Source: Paraburkholderia sediminicola
GTDB taxonomy: Bacteria > Pseudomonadota > Gammaproteobacteria > Burkholderiales > Burkholderiaceae
Direction: 5' to 3'
Assembly: GCF_902859805.1 (NCBI RefSeq)
Contig: NZ_CADIKC010000023.1
Coordinates: 1 to 64,000 of the forward strand
Length of the DNA: 64,000 nucleotides
Positions 37,002 to 46,684 of the stretch are shown one piece after another (the stretch's first letter is position 1; each line of letters opens with the position of its first letter). The notes under the pieces were generated by a model. The model ran no database searches and had not been told where the DNA came from. It saw only the letters and a list, made by a program, of their open reading frames with translations. The translations under genes were made by a program, and so were the position numbers.

Positions 37002-37437
37002 TGCGCGCCGGCTTTCGCTATCGATGAAGACAATGGCGAACGGGGTGCACTGAGAATGCGATGACAGAGAAATCGGACCTAGGGAGCAGGATGCTGACCG
37101 GGCAGCGACGGGATGGTCGGCTGGATCTTGATGAAGACCCGGTGCAAGAGTGGGTGACACGGTGACACTATGTCTGAACGAGGCGCATCGAGTTCGCGCA
37201 CAGCCATGGATCACGACGCCAATCCCGATCATTTGCGCCGCGGGGATACCCGGTATCAGCAACGACAAGTTCTGCACGCGCCTGGAAATTCGGAACCGAT
37301 GGTGGACCGACCCACGTTCGGATCGGCGTTGCCAGATGTGCTGCGAGAAGTCCCGTTAACGTGGGCGTCACACCAGCGCTAGTACCTGTCGTCGCCGGGC
37401 TCGTGCTGCGCAGATGTTTCCGTCAGTAGATTTGCCC
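37002..37437. other. Intergenic stretch, no recognisable gene
   Basis: 436 bp between the AraC gene and an IS5-like remnant. Only shadow frames; nothing I can name. Confidence 0.35.
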
Positions 37438-38102
37438 TTACCTGCGAGCACCGTCGCACAGGTAGTTGATGATTCGGACCTGAGCCTGCATTCGCGTGGC
37501 GAGCGGTACTTTTGTGACAGGATCCGCTTCGTGCGGCCGATCAGTTCCTGCAGGACCACGCGGCTGCCCTCGGCCACCGAGTCGAGTTACCGCTCCACAT
37601 CGCGCATCACCCGTCCAACGCGCGAACGCAGCGTGCGCAATGCCTTCCTCATGCGCTTGTACTGCTTCGCGCGCGCGCAGCGGCCAATCTCCAGCCCCAG
37701 ACGCGACGCCTCGCGGTTGTAGTTCTGCCTGAGCTTCAGACCGTGCGGCGCCGCGGCCTTCACCAGATGTTCGCGACACCGCTCGAGCAACCGCGAATCG
37801 GTTGGATGGACGATCGCCTTTTGCATGACGGTCGTGTCGACGATCACGCGCTTCACGCTCGCAGCCTTGATCATGCCGGCACGTTTTGCTGCCTCAATCG
37901 TCTCGGCCAGCAGCTCTTCAATACCGGCTTCGCCCAGCCGCTTACGCCAGCGCGTCACGCTCGATGGATCGATCGGTGGTTCGGTCTGCAGGTACGTCTC
38001 GCCAGTGAACACCTGCCAGTTTTGCCGCGTTGCTTGCATGCCTTCTACGACCGCGTGAACGTTTGAGGGCGTTGCCGATTGAAACACGACCCGGCCGCAC
38101 AT
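37438..38102 (-). pseudogene. IS5-family-like transposase fragment
   Basis: The frame from 38102 gives a typical N-terminal part (IDPSSVTRWRKRLGEAGIEE, then VIVDTTVMQKAIVHPTDSRL with the first catalytic Asp), and a second overlapping frame continues with LRQNYNREASR-type similarity to about 37440. The C-terminal catalytic Glu region is missing and the N-terminus starts abruptly. Confidence 0.65.
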
Positions 38103-38231
38103 GCGATCGAGTCGCCAAATAACGCCCTAGCCGTCACGCCGTCCGGTATCTCAGGAAGAACCTCAACTGAACGACATTACCTGCAGCGCGGGATCTTAAG
38201 TGGTGACAGACAATGAATGATCGTCGGTTCT

Positions 38232-39167
38232 CTACGCGGCAGCCGATGCGCGGCTACGCCGCACCGCCTGATTGTCTCGGCCTTGCACCAAGGCCGTCAG
38301 CCGGAAGTCGAATTCGATTTCCTTATAGTCGTCGCTCTTTAAGCCCAGAGCCTTGCCGCCAGTCTTTCCCACAGCAAGTGGGATCAGGCCTTCGCGCGTG
38401 GCGTATGCGAAGTCATCCCAGATCAGCGGATCGCCTTCGATGTTGATCTGCGTAGTAAGTTTGCGGCAGTTTTCCGCGGTCACAAAGAAGTGCACGTGCG
38501 CTGGACGATTGCCATGCCGGCCCAGCGTGTCTAGCAGGCTCAGCGTCGCGCCGTCCGGCGGGCAGCCATAACCCGCGGGCATCAGCGTACGGAATTCATA
38601 CTTACCGTCGGCACCCGTCCGCACCGCACCGCGCAGGTTGAAATCGCTTTGTGTACCGGCTGGATCAAAATGCGAATAGAAGCCCTTCGAATTGGCATGC
38701 CAGCATTCGACCACCGCGTTCTCAAGCATCTTGCCGCCCGGACCCGTCACCGTTCCGCGAATAACGGGCGGACCCGCGTCTTCGTCACCGTCGAGATCGA
38801 TCCTTGATACGTGCTCTCGCACCGCAGCGCCCGCAACATACAGCGGGCCTTCGATGGTACGAGGCGTGCCGCCGTTGATCTGCGTTTCGCGGTCTTCCGC
38901 ATCCATTCGAATATCGAGGTACTTCTCGAGACCCAGACCCGCTGCGAGCAGCGCCGCCTCGCCATCCTGACCGAGCCTGTTGAAATAGTTGACGCCGGCC
39001 CAGATTTCATCGGGCGTCATGTCGAGGTCGTCAATGACCCTGAACAGATCGCTCAGCAAGCGATGCGTGATCTGCTTTGTGCGCGCGTGGCCCGCATCGC
39101 CTGCGAGGTTCGCGGCAGCTTTCAACAAGTCCTGTACTTCCTCGCTTTGAAACACCTTGACGCTCAT
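38232..39167 (-). CDS. catA: Catechol 1,2-dioxygenase
   Basis: 311 residues, standard length. It cleaves catechol intradiol to cis,cis-muconate using Fe(III) held by two Tyr and two His; these appear as GPLYV (Tyr), the AGYGCPPDG region (Tyr), and RPAHVHFFV (both His). An N-terminal helical dimerisation domain with lipid-binding character covers residues 1-100. GGAG lies upstream of the ATG. It is the last gene of the and-cat run, 44 bp after catC, so ring cleavage follows directly from the anthranilate dioxygenase product. Confidence 0.95.
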   Translation of the reverse strand: MSVKVFQSEEVQDLLKAAANLAGDAGHARTKQITHRLLSDLFRVIDDLDMTPDEIWAGVNYFNRLGQDGEAALLAAGLGLEKYLDIRMDAEDRETQINGGTPRTIEGPLYVAGAAVREHVSRIDLDGDEDAGPPVIRGTVTGPGGKMLENAVVECWHANSKGFYSHFDPAGTQSDFNLRGAVRTGADGKYEFRTLMPAGYGCPPDGATLSLLDTLGRHGNRPAHVHFFVTAENCRKLTTQINIEGDPLIWDDFAYATREGLIPLAVGKTGGKALGLKSDDYKEIEFDFRLTALVQGRDNQAVRRSRASAAA

Positions 39168-39211
39168 AATTCATGTCTCCATTCGTATGTGGGGAATTGG
39201 TTCTTCTGCGC

Positions 39212-39502
39212 TCAAGCGTCGTCGTCCCGGACCGACGACGGATGGCGGCACAACGGCGTCACCGAGATCTTCATGTACGGGAACAGCGGCAACGCAATGA
39301 GAATTTCGTGCAGCTCCGCATTGCTTTCGAGATCGAAGACGCTGTAATTCGCGTACTCTCCGGCAAGACGCCAGATGTGACGCCACTTGCCGCTGCGCTG
39401 AAGCGCCTGCGAATAGGCCTTCTCACGCGCCTTGATTTCATTTGCGACGTCGACAGGTATGTCAGCGGGGATATTCACATCCATTCGTACATGGAACAAC
39501 AT
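39212..39502 (-). CDS. catC: Muconolactone delta-isomerase
   Basis: 96 residues, exactly the family size (MLFHVRMDVNIPADIPVDVA start; the end is SVTPLCRHPSS). It converts muconolactone to 3-oxoadipate enol-lactone and forms a decamer. AGAGGA precedes the ATG. It sits 13 bp after the catB end. Confidence 0.95.
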   Translation of the reverse strand: MLFHVRMDVNIPADIPVDVANEIKAREKAYSQALQRSGKWRHIWRLAGEYANYSVFDLESNAELHEILIALPLFPYMKISVTPLCRHPSSVRDDDA

Positions 39503-39515
39503 CGCTCGTGTCCTC

Positions 39516-40632
39516 TCAACGGGTGACTTTCATCAGACCATCGCGCGTGAATCGCTCGACAACGGCTTCATTCAGTTCGATACCAAGGCCCGGACCATCC
39601 GGCACCGTTAGTTCGAAGTCGCTGTAGTCGAGAGGCTTCGTCAGAATCTCTTCGGTGATCAGCAATGGCCCGAACAGCTCAGTACCCCACTGAAGATTCG
39701 CAAAGCTCGCGAACAGATGCGCCGATGCGACGGTGCTGAACGCGCCTTCGAGCATCGTGCCGCCATAAAGCTCGATGCCGGCAGCATCTGCAATGGCGGC
39801 GACACGCTGCGCCGCGAACAAACCGCCGCTCTGCTCGATCTTGATCGCGAATACATCGGCGCCGTCGTTCTTTGCAATCTCGAACGCGCTTTCCGGTCCC
39901 TGAAGAATCTCGTCGGCCATCAACGCAACCGGAAAGCGGCGCGTGAGTCGCGCCAAGGCCGCAGGAGATGCGACCGGCTGCTCGACGAGTTCGCAGCCCG
40001 CATCCGCCAGCGCGGGAAGCGCCCACGATGCCTGGGTCTCGCTCCATGCCATGTTCGCATCGACGCGTACCGCGGCTTGATCGCCGCGACGTGTGCGATG
40101 TCGGTCCTGATGGGCTTTGCGTCGATCTTCAGCTAGAAGATGTTGTGGCGTCGCGCTTCGAGCATCGTGTGTGCTTCGGCGATGTCGCGCGCGGTATCTC
40201 CTGAAGCAAGCGTCCATGCGACCGGCAGACGATCGCGACGTGGTCCGCCGAGCAGTTCGCTTACCGGCACGCCGAGGCGCTTGCCTTGCGCATCGAGCAA
40301 TGCGGTTTCCAGCGCGCTCTTCGAAAAGTGATTGACCTTAACGAGCTTGCCGAGATGCGCCATCAACGCCCGCACGCGAGTCGCGTCCTTGCCGATGGAC
40401 TCAGGCGCGAGATACGCATCGACCGCGAGCTTCATCGACTCGGGGCTTTCGGGCCCATAGGCCATGCCCGCGATGGTCGCGCCCCGCCCATGCCGACGAT
40501 GCCATCGCTGCAATAGACCTTGACCAGCACGAGCGTCTGTCCGTGCATCGTCGCGACGGACAGCTTGTGCGGGCGTATCGTCGGTAAATCGACAAGACGG
40601 GTTTCGATACGTTCGATGATCGCTGTAGTCAT
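39516..40632 (-). pseudogene. catB: Muconate cycloisomerase, broken in three places
   Basis: The whole ~373-residue enolase-superfamily protein can be followed but not in one frame. MTTAIIERIETRLVDLP runs to about 40485, where a base seems lost in a G-run (GMGG). The next frame carries GPESPESMKLAVDAYL to RRHNIF, where TAG stands in place of the expected Lys codon at about 40136. A short loss near 40085 then shifts the frame before VRVDANMAW, after which the rest is intact to 39516, including the acid/base region EQPVASP and ADEILQGPESAF. If real, muconate cannot be lactonised by this copy. Assembly error is possible, since catA and catC are perfect. Confidence 0.88.
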
Positions 40633-40646
40633 TCTTCAGCCTCTGT

Positions 40647-41870
40647 TCATGCGGCAAGTAGGGTGCGCAGTGCAACGGCGGTATTGCGCAGTGCGTCGAT
40701 ATCGAGCGGCTTGCCTGCTGCAAGCAGCCGCTTGCATGCGCCCATGTCGCGGCCCGCATTGACGGCGGCGACGGCGGCGAGCGCACCGGTGTCATTCAGC
40801 GCGAGCACGCAAAAAGAACCCGAGGCCGGATCACCGCGCAGCACGGTCGTATGCGTGCCGTCGAAGAGGCCGAGTGTTTGCACGTTGCAGTCGTGTTGAT
40901 CGGACCAGAGCCACGGTGCTTCCGCGTAGCGCTCTTCTGCGCCGAGGATGTTCGCCGCTGCGATAGCGGGCTGATTCTCCGCGACCTGCCACGATTCCAC
41001 GCGCACATGGCGCTTCAGGAGCGGGTTGAAATGCATCGTGACCTCGCCCGCAGCAAAGATCGACGGATCATCGGTCCGGCATTGCTCGTCCACGACGATG
41101 CCGTTGGTCACCGCAAGCCCCGCCGCCTGCGCGAGCTCCACGTTTGGCACGACGCCGATCCCGGCGACGACGATATCCGCCGCGATGTCGCCGCGATCCG
41201 TCTCAACGATCGCATGACTTGCGCCGCGTCTCACGGCAAGCGGCTTCGTGTCGAGTCGCATGTCCACGCCTTTTGTGCGATGCAGCGCGTGAAGAAAGTC
41301 CGCCACTTCGCGAGGCATCGAACGCATGAGCAGCCGTCGCGCAGGCTCGACGACTACGACCGCACAACCCGCCTTGATCGCGGACGCCGCCACTTCCAGC
41401 CCGATGAAGCCACCGCCCAGCACCGCGACGCGTTTGCCCGGTGAAAGCGCCTCACGCAATGCGCGTGCATCGTCGACGGTGCGAACGTAATGCAGCTTCA
41501 CGCCGTCATCGACATGGCCCGGAAACCGCCGCACGCGCGATCCCGTTGCAAGCAGCAACCGCTCGTATTCGATGCGTGCGCCATCGCTCAGCACGACGCA
41601 CTTCGAGGCGCGATCGATCGCTTCCACGCGTATGCCGAGCCGCATATCGATACGTTGCGCGTCGTACCACGCGGCGTCCCGAACAAAGATACGGCGCTCG
41701 CCTTCTTCCGACAGCAGCGCACCTTTCGACAGTTCCGGGCGGTCATAGGGCAACGCACGTTCATCGCCGATCATGACGATGTGCGCATCCGCATCGCGCG
41801 CACGCAGCGTTTCGGCTGCGCGACGCGCGGCGTGTGCCGCACCAACGATCACATAAGGCTTACTCGACAT
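40647..41870 (-). CDS. andAa: Anthranilate dioxygenase, ferredoxin reductase component
   Basis: 407 residues from the ATG that overlaps the ferredoxin stop by 11 bases. FAD/NAD reductase of the three-component type: FAD motif at the start (VGAAHAARRAAETL; the middle Gly of GxGxxG is Ala here), PYDRPELSKG, the NAD motif VLGGGFIGLEVAA (about 150), and the FAAGEV FAD signature (about 280). It passes electrons from NADH to the Rieske ferredoxin AndAb. Translational coupling with andAb and the operon context leave little doubt. Confidence 0.92.
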   Translation of the reverse strand: MSSKPYVIVGAAHAARRAAETLRARDADAHIVMIGDERALPYDRPELSKGALLSEEGERRIFVRDAAWYDAQRIDMRLGIRVEAIDRASKCVVLSDGARIEYERLLLATGSRVRRFPGHVDDGVKLHYVRTVDDARALREALSPGKRVAVLGGGFIGLEVAASAIKAGCAVVVVEPARRLLMRSMPREVADFLHALHRTKGVDMRLDTKPLAVRRGASHAIVETDRGDIAADIVVAGIGVVPNVELAQAAGLAVTNGIVVDEQCRTDDPSIFAAGEVTMHFNPLLKRHVRVESWQVAENQPAIAAANILGAEERYAEAPWLWSDQHDCNVQTLGLFDGTHTTVLRGDPASGSFCVLALNDTGALAAVAAVNAGRDMGACKRLLAAGKPLDIDALRNTAVALRTLLAA

Positions 41871-42183
41871 GGATCTCGACCTGTCCATTGACGATGCGAA
41901 TGGGATAGCTACGCACGGCTTCGGTCACGGGCGCACAACGCGGCGCACCGCTGCGGATATCGAAAAGCCCTTGATGCAGGGGACACTCCACGCAGCCATC
42001 TTCGACATAGCCTTCCGACAGGCGCGCATGTCCGTGAGTGCAAAGATCGTGCAACGCGAAGACTTCATCGCCGATACGGAAAACGGCCACCGGCTTGTCT
42101 CCCGCGACCACCGCGGAAGGCTCGCCTTCAGTGAAATCGTTGAGCATGCCGATTACTTGCCACGTATTCGTCGCTTGTTCCAT
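41860..42183 (-). CDS. andAb: Anthranilate dioxygenase, Rieske ferredoxin component
   Basis: 107 residues. A Rieske [2Fe-2S] ferredoxin with CTHGHA and, 17 residues later, CPLHQG supplying the Cys/His ligand pairs. It carries electrons from AndAa to the oxygenase AndAcAd. GAGGAAAC precedes the ATG; it starts 10 bp after andAd and its end overlaps andAa. Confidence 0.95.
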   Translation of the reverse strand: MEQATNTWQVIGMLNDFTEGEPSAVVAGDKPVAVFRIGDEVFALHDLCTHGHARLSEGYVEDGCVECPLHQGLFDIRSGAPRCAPVTEAVRSYPIRIVNGQVEIHVE

Positions 42184-42193
42184 GTCCGTTTCC

Positions 42194-42667
42194 TCAGATT
42201 GGCGTTGCGAGCAGCGTCTGCACGCGCGACGTGTCGTAAATCACGCGCTTGGCCTGATAACGGAGGCCGTCTTTGGTGCGCACGACCTTGTCGAAATACT
42301 TGCCCGCCTGATAGACGTTCGACTCGCCGTTGGTGCGCGTTTGGATCACGACGTAATTGCTCTCGGTTGCGATCACGCCGTCTGCGTCGCTCGTCACGGT
42401 GAGCCCCGACGTCATGTGCCGGTAGCTATGCTCCTCGTAGATGTTCGCGTGCCGCAACGACACCACGCGATCGCGCAGCATCTTCTGATTCGTGCAGTGG
42501 ATGATGCCGACAGGCAAGCCCATGTCCGCGTTCTCCTTCGGCACGATCTCGTAGAGGCAGTCTTCCGTAAAAAGCGCGGGCCAGGCTTCGAGCCTGTCGT
42601 TATCGAGCGCGTTGATGTATTGGTCCTGCAGCATGTGCAGTTCGAACCACAGCTTCATCTGTTCCAT
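42194..42667 (-). CDS. andAd: Anthranilate dioxygenase, small (beta) oxygenase subunit
   Basis: 157 residues, typical for ring-hydroxylating dioxygenase beta subunits with a cone-shaped NTF2-like fold (LQDQYINALDNDRLEAWPAL opening; KRVIYDTSRVQTLLATPI end). It is structural and assembles with AndAc as alpha3beta3. GAGG lies seven bases before the ATG. It starts 15 bp after andAc. Confidence 0.94.
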   Translation of the reverse strand: MEQMKLWFELHMLQDQYINALDNDRLEAWPALFTEDCLYEIVPKENADMGLPVGIIHCTNQKMLRDRVVSLRHANIYEEHSYRHMTSGLTVTSDADGVIATESNYVVIQTRTNGESNVYQAGKYFDKVVRTKDGLRYQAKRVIYDTSRVQTLLATPI

Positions 42668-42682
42668 GCGTCGCCTCGCTGC

Positions 42683-43954
42683 TCAATAGCCCATCAGTTT
42701 CTGATAACCGACCCAGAACTTGCGGATCAGGCTTTCGGTGATGACCGTATCCTGCTGATCAGGATTTGCGCGCGACATCTCGATGACAGAAGTCGCATCC
42801 GCATCGCGCACGGTCCCGCGCTGAACGAGTTCGGTCGCTTCGGTATCTTCCATCGAGATATAGCCGGCGGGACCGACGAGATTCGCCTGGTTAATGCGGA
42901 GCGCGCGCAACTCGGGTGTATCGTCCGCATAGCCGAAGAAGTGGAAGATCAGCTCGAAGTTGTTGGGACCTTTCGGCAACAACTGGCGTGCAACGAGCGT
43001 GTTGTGGATCTGCTGTACAACGAGTTGCGGGAAGATCGGCTGGATGTGATTCGTCGTGTCTTCTTCGTATTCGGAGACGAGGCCGAGAATGGAATCGTCT
43101 TCGAGCGCGAAACCTTCGTCGAACGAGCGTATGTTTTGCTGCTTGTATGCGGAGGACGTGTCTTCTCCCGTTTTCGTCACGGTGATGATGCTGTGCAGTC
43201 CATGCGTTGCGTCAGGAATCGAACGCGCCTTCATGCCGACGCGGAAGATGTTGAACGTCGTATGGAAAAGATGCAGCATGCTAGCGTGATACGGGTCCTT
43301 CACGTTCTCGAAGTACAGCTTCCAGTTGGACTTCGAATACTGACGCGTGCAGCCGAGATACTCGATCGGTTTGTGAAAGATGCGGTCGATCCACGGACGC
43401 ATTTGCGCGCCGAGATAGTCGGACAGCGGACCGACTTCGTCGCTGAAAGTCGCGAATATGAGGCCCTTGTAGCTTTCGACGCGTAGCTTGCGCAGGCTGT
43501 GATTCTTCGGGTCGAAATCGGCGGGCATGCCCGTCATGCCTTTTTGTCCGCGCCTGAACGGCACGCCGAGCAGATTGCCGCTGTTATCGAAGCTCCACTG
43601 GTGATATACGCAGGTGTGCGATGTCGCGTTGCCGCGCAATTTGCGGCACACGGACGCGCCGCGATGCGCGCAGCGGTTCACCCACGCTGCGAGCCCGCCG
43701 TCTTCAAGTCTCGTGACGACGACCGGAGTGTCGCCGACGAACGTGCTCTTGTAATCGCCGGCTTTGGGGATCTCCGCTTCGAGCGCCACGAAATTCCAAG
43801 TCGGGCCGCGAAAGATGCGCTCCTGCTCGCGGTCGTACACAGCTTGCGAACTGAAGACCTTGTAAGGCACGCGCGAGCCGTCGTCGCGCGGAAAGTGAAC
43901 GTGATCCGAGTCGGTCGGACCTTGAGGGCGAAAAACCAGTTCAGCCGTTTCCAC
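42683..43954 (-). CDS. andAc: Anthranilate dioxygenase, large (alpha) oxygenase subunit
   Basis: 423 residues from the GTG preceded by AGGAGA. Rieske motif CAHRGASV ... CVYHQW (about residues 85-110), then the catalytic iron motif Asp-x2-His-x4-His in DPYHASMLH (about 218-226). Together with AndAd it dihydroxylates anthranilate at C1/C2, giving catechol after spontaneous loss of ammonia and CO2. It leads the operon and is divergent from andR, with repeated CTATCCA sites between. Confidence 0.94.
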   Translation of the reverse strand: METAELVFRPQGPTDSDHVHFPRDDGSRVPYKVFSSQAVYDREQERIFRGPTWNFVALEAEIPKAGDYKSTFVGDTPVVVTRLEDGGLAAWVNRCAHRGASVCRKLRGNATSHTCVYHQWSFDNSGNLLGVPFRRGQKGMTGMPADFDPKNHSLRKLRVESYKGLIFATFSDEVGPLSDYLGAQMRPWIDRIFHKPIEYLGCTRQYSKSNWKLYFENVKDPYHASMLHLFHTTFNIFRVGMKARSIPDATHGLHSIITVTKTGEDTSSAYKQQNIRSFDEGFALEDDSILGLVSEYEEDTTNHIQPIFPQLVVQQIHNTLVARQLLPKGPNNFELIFHFFGYADDTPELRALRINQANLVGPAGYISMEDTEATELVQRGTVRDADATSVIEMSRANPDQQDTVITESLIRKFWVGYQKLMGY

Positions 43955-44033
43955 GGATGTTCTCCTGTTGCGGGGTCGCCGTAATCGATACGTCACGGTG
44001 TCATCACATTTTTGATGAGAGAGGATGGCCGGT

Positions 44034-44071
44034 CTATCCACCAAAAACGCCGCTGATTAGAGTACTATCCA
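44034..44071. promoter_or_regulatory. Direct repeats in andR-andAc intergenic region
   Basis: CTATCCA at 44034-44040 and again at 44065-44071, 31 bp apart (three helical turns), each followed by a similar A-rich/GCCG segment. Direct repeats on one face of the helix are the usual AraC-family operator form, so these are candidate AndR sites. Confidence 0.45.
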
Positions 44072-44145
44072 GAAACGGCGGTTTTTATTCGTCAGGACGT
44101 CGCAGCACGCGACACCCGGCCAAACCTGTTTTTTGCCGAATAGCC

Positions 44146-45114
44146 ATGACCCCAACTTTATTCGCGCCCGCCGCATTACGCAGTTATCGGATATTCGAAT
44201 CGAGCGATCTCGACGAGACGCGCGACCTCATCTCTCGTGTCATGCAGCCCCATGTGCTCGCGCCATCAGGGAAAGATCACGGGTACTCGTACATGGACTT
44301 CGTCAAACTGGGTGGGCTTGGTTTGGGCGCTATTTCCTTCGGCACGCCCATGCATGTGGATGTCGAATCCATCGATGGCTACTATCTCCTAATGTTCTGT
44401 CTGCGCGGTTACGCAGAGGTGCGCACCCCCGATGCGCCGCTTATCGTCGATCGCAACAATGGGATACTGTGCGCGCCGGGCCAGCCGTTTAACGCATGGT
44501 TGTCTTCGGACTGCGAGCAATTCGTGCTTCGCATGGATGCCGACGCTTTCAGAAAAGCTAGTCGCCAAGCAGACGCTCTGTTGTCGCCGCGGATATGCAT
44601 CGACAGCCCGCTATTGCACGGATGGATGCAGCAGCTGCGCGCGCTCACCGGATCGTCGGCGCTGCTTGAAAGCGCACGCTCGAATGCCCAGATCGCTACG
44701 CATATGGAAGGCCTGTTGATCGAATTGCTCACCTGCTCGTTACTCAATGCACCCGGTGCGCCTGTCAAGCAATCGTCGATCGTGCCCGCTTTCGTCAAGC
44801 GAGCTGAGGATTTCGTTCGCGAACATGCTGGCGAACCACTGCTTCTTGAGGACATCGCGTCCGCGGCGGGCGTTTCGGCACGTACATTGCGCGAGCGCTT
44901 CCTTATCGTGCGCGGCACCAGCCCCATGCAGTTCCTGCGCGCTGTTAGAATGCAAAAGGCGCGCGAGGCGCTGCTCACCGCTGGGCCAACCGCTCACATC
45001 TCCGACATTGCATTGGCGTGCGGATTCTTTCATCTCGGCCGCTTTTCGCTCGCTTATCGAAAGCAGTTTGGCGAACTACCTTCGGAGACGTTGCGCGAGC
45101 GGCCGGCTCGATAG
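44146..45114 (+). CDS. andR: AraC-family activator of the anthranilate operon
   Basis: 322 residues. The N-terminal AraC-binding-like domain (about 1-200) probably senses anthranilate. The C-terminal 100 residues carry both HTH motifs: LLLEDIASAAGVSARTLRER and HISDIALACGFFHLGRFSLA. It is divergent from andAc across 190 bp. Name assigned by position and family; AndR in Burkholderia cepacia DBO1 has the same relation to andAcAdAbAa. Confidence 0.85.
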   Translation: MTPTLFAPAALRSYRIFESSDLDETRDLISRVMQPHVLAPSGKDHGYSYMDFVKLGGLGLGAISFGTPMHVDVESIDGYYLLMFCLRGYAEVRTPDAPLIVDRNNGILCAPGQPFNAWLSSDCEQFVLRMDADAFRKASRQADALLSPRICIDSPLLHGWMQQLRALTGSSALLESARSNAQIATHMEGLLIELLTCSLLNAPGAPVKQSSIVPAFVKRAEDFVREHAGEPLLLEDIASAAGVSARTLRERFLIVRGTSPMQFLRAVRMQKAREALLTAGPTAHISDIALACGFFHLGRFSLAYRKQFGELPSETLRERPAR

Positions 45115-45352
45115 TTCTCATCGAAAACCGCTTCGACCGCAACTCAGAATTTGCTTTCGTTCGCGCAATCGCGCTAGTGACATGACTTCGGCAGGTCCCG
45201 GACCGGGCGCTGCCGGCAGAAGTCAAGCCATACCGACTCTGAAGTTCGACGTGACTTCGATTGGCAACCAGATAGGATCAGACGCCGCCGCAATGCTGCG
45301 GCAGGTCGATTTCAGCTTACCTTCGGCTCGTCACGTCCTATCAGTTAAAGAG

Positions 45353-46555
45353 TCAAGACGCAGTACCCAGTGCCCCGTGAGGATCGATCACAAATTTTTT
45401 AGGCACGCCTGCATCGAACTCAGCGTATCCGCTGGGCGCTTCGTCTAGTGCGATAACCTGAACATTCACCGCGCGAGCGATGTCAATGCGGTCCCACAGA
45501 ATCGCTTGCATTAAGTCGCGGTTGTACTTCATGACCGGTGTTTGCCCGGTAAAAAAGCTGTGCGATTTGGCCCAACCCATGCCAAGCCGTACAGACAAGC
45601 TGCCTTTGCGTGCGTCGGCATCAACAGCCCCGGGGTCGTCCGTCACGTAAAGACCGGGAATGCCAATCTTTCCCGCAACACGAGTCACCTCCATCAACGA
45701 ATTGAGTACTGCGGCAGGCGCCTCACGTCGCGAGCCGTCGTGTCCATGGCCGCGGGCCTCGAATCCAACGCAATCAATCGCACAGTCGACCTCAGGGTCG
45801 CCAAGGAGGGCTGCGACCTGTTCAGGCAATGTTGCGTCCAACGTCAGGTTCACAGTCTCAAAGCCGACATCGCGAGCATGCTGTAGACGGACAGGATTGA
45901 TATCGCCGACTATCGTGACCGCCGCGCCTAGGAGCCGTGCTGAAGCTGCTGCCGCCATTCCGACCGGTCCTGCTCCTGCAATATAGACCGTCGAGCCCGG
46001 GCGAACACCGGCGGTCACGGCCCCGTGATAGCCGGTGGGAAGGATATCGGACAAACACGTGAGATCCCGAATTTTCTCCATCGCGCGGTCTCTATCTGGA
46101 AACTTCAGTAGGTTGAAATCCGCGAAAGGAACATAGACGTACTCTGCCTGTCCTCCAATCCATCCGCCCATATCGACGTAGCCATAAGCGCCGCCTGGCC
46201 GCGTAAGGTTCACACTCAAGCAAACACCCGTATTCTGCGATTTGCACATCGGGCATCGTCCGCAGGCAACGTTGAAAGGCACAGAGACCAAATCACCTTT
46301 CTCGAGGGTTAGCACGTCAGATCCGAGCTCGATCACTTCGCCAGTGATTTCGTGACCAAGTACTAAACCCCTCGGGGCGGTCGTTCTCCCTCTGACCATG
46401 TGTTGGTCAGAACCGCAAATATTGGTGGAGATTACTTTCAGAATGACACCGTGATTTTGCCGCCGGCCAGCAGGGTCGACCATCTCAGGGAACGGGATCT
46501 CACTGACTTCCACCTTGCCAGGTTCGACATAAACTACGCCTCGGTTTTGAGTCAT
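45353..46555 (-). CDS. fdhA: Glutathione-independent formaldehyde dehydrogenase
   Basis: 400 residues, very close in pattern to the Pseudomonas putida zinc enzyme: NRGVVYVEPGKVEV start, NICGSDQHMVRG (catalytic zinc Cys; then GHE), structural zinc cysteines CGRCPMC..C, NAD motif AGAGPVGMAAAA, and the end EFDAGVPKKFVIDPH. It oxidises free formaldehyde to formate with tightly bound NAD. AAGGAAG precedes the ATG. It is last in the NicX/Rieske cluster, implying that the pathway releases formaldehyde, as Rieske O- or N-demethylation does. Confidence 0.93.
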   Translation of the reverse strand: MTQNRGVVYVEPGKVEVSEIPFPEMVDPAGRRQNHGVILKVISTNICGSDQHMVRGRTTAPRGLVLGHEITGEVIELGSDVLTLEKGDLVSVPFNVACGRCPMCKSQNTGVCLSVNLTRPGGAYGYVDMGGWIGGQAEYVYVPFADFNLLKFPDRDRAMEKIRDLTCLSDILPTGYHGAVTAGVRPGSTVYIAGAGPVGMAAAASARLLGAAVTIVGDINPVRLQHARDVGFETVNLTLDATLPEQVAALLGDPEVDCAIDCVGFEARGHGHDGSRREAPAAVLNSLMEVTRVAGKIGIPGLYVTDDPGAVDADARKGSLSVRLGMGWAKSHSFFTGQTPVMKYNRDLMQAILWDRIDIARAVNVQVIALDEAPSGYAEFDAGVPKKFVIDPHGALGTAS

Positions 46556-46684
46556 ATCTTCCTTGGGTTTGAGATTACATAGAACGATCAGTTACAACAC
46601 GGGTGGAATGCGGCACTGCGGATCGAACTTCGAGCAGCGTCGATCTTTTGCGCCACAGTCTCCGAGATGTGACCAAGCCAAGTT

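Noticed and set aside
42038..43486. Long 482-codon plus-strand open frame
   Set aside because: It is antisense to andAd and andAc, has no recognisable family, and reflects GC-rich codon-position bias.
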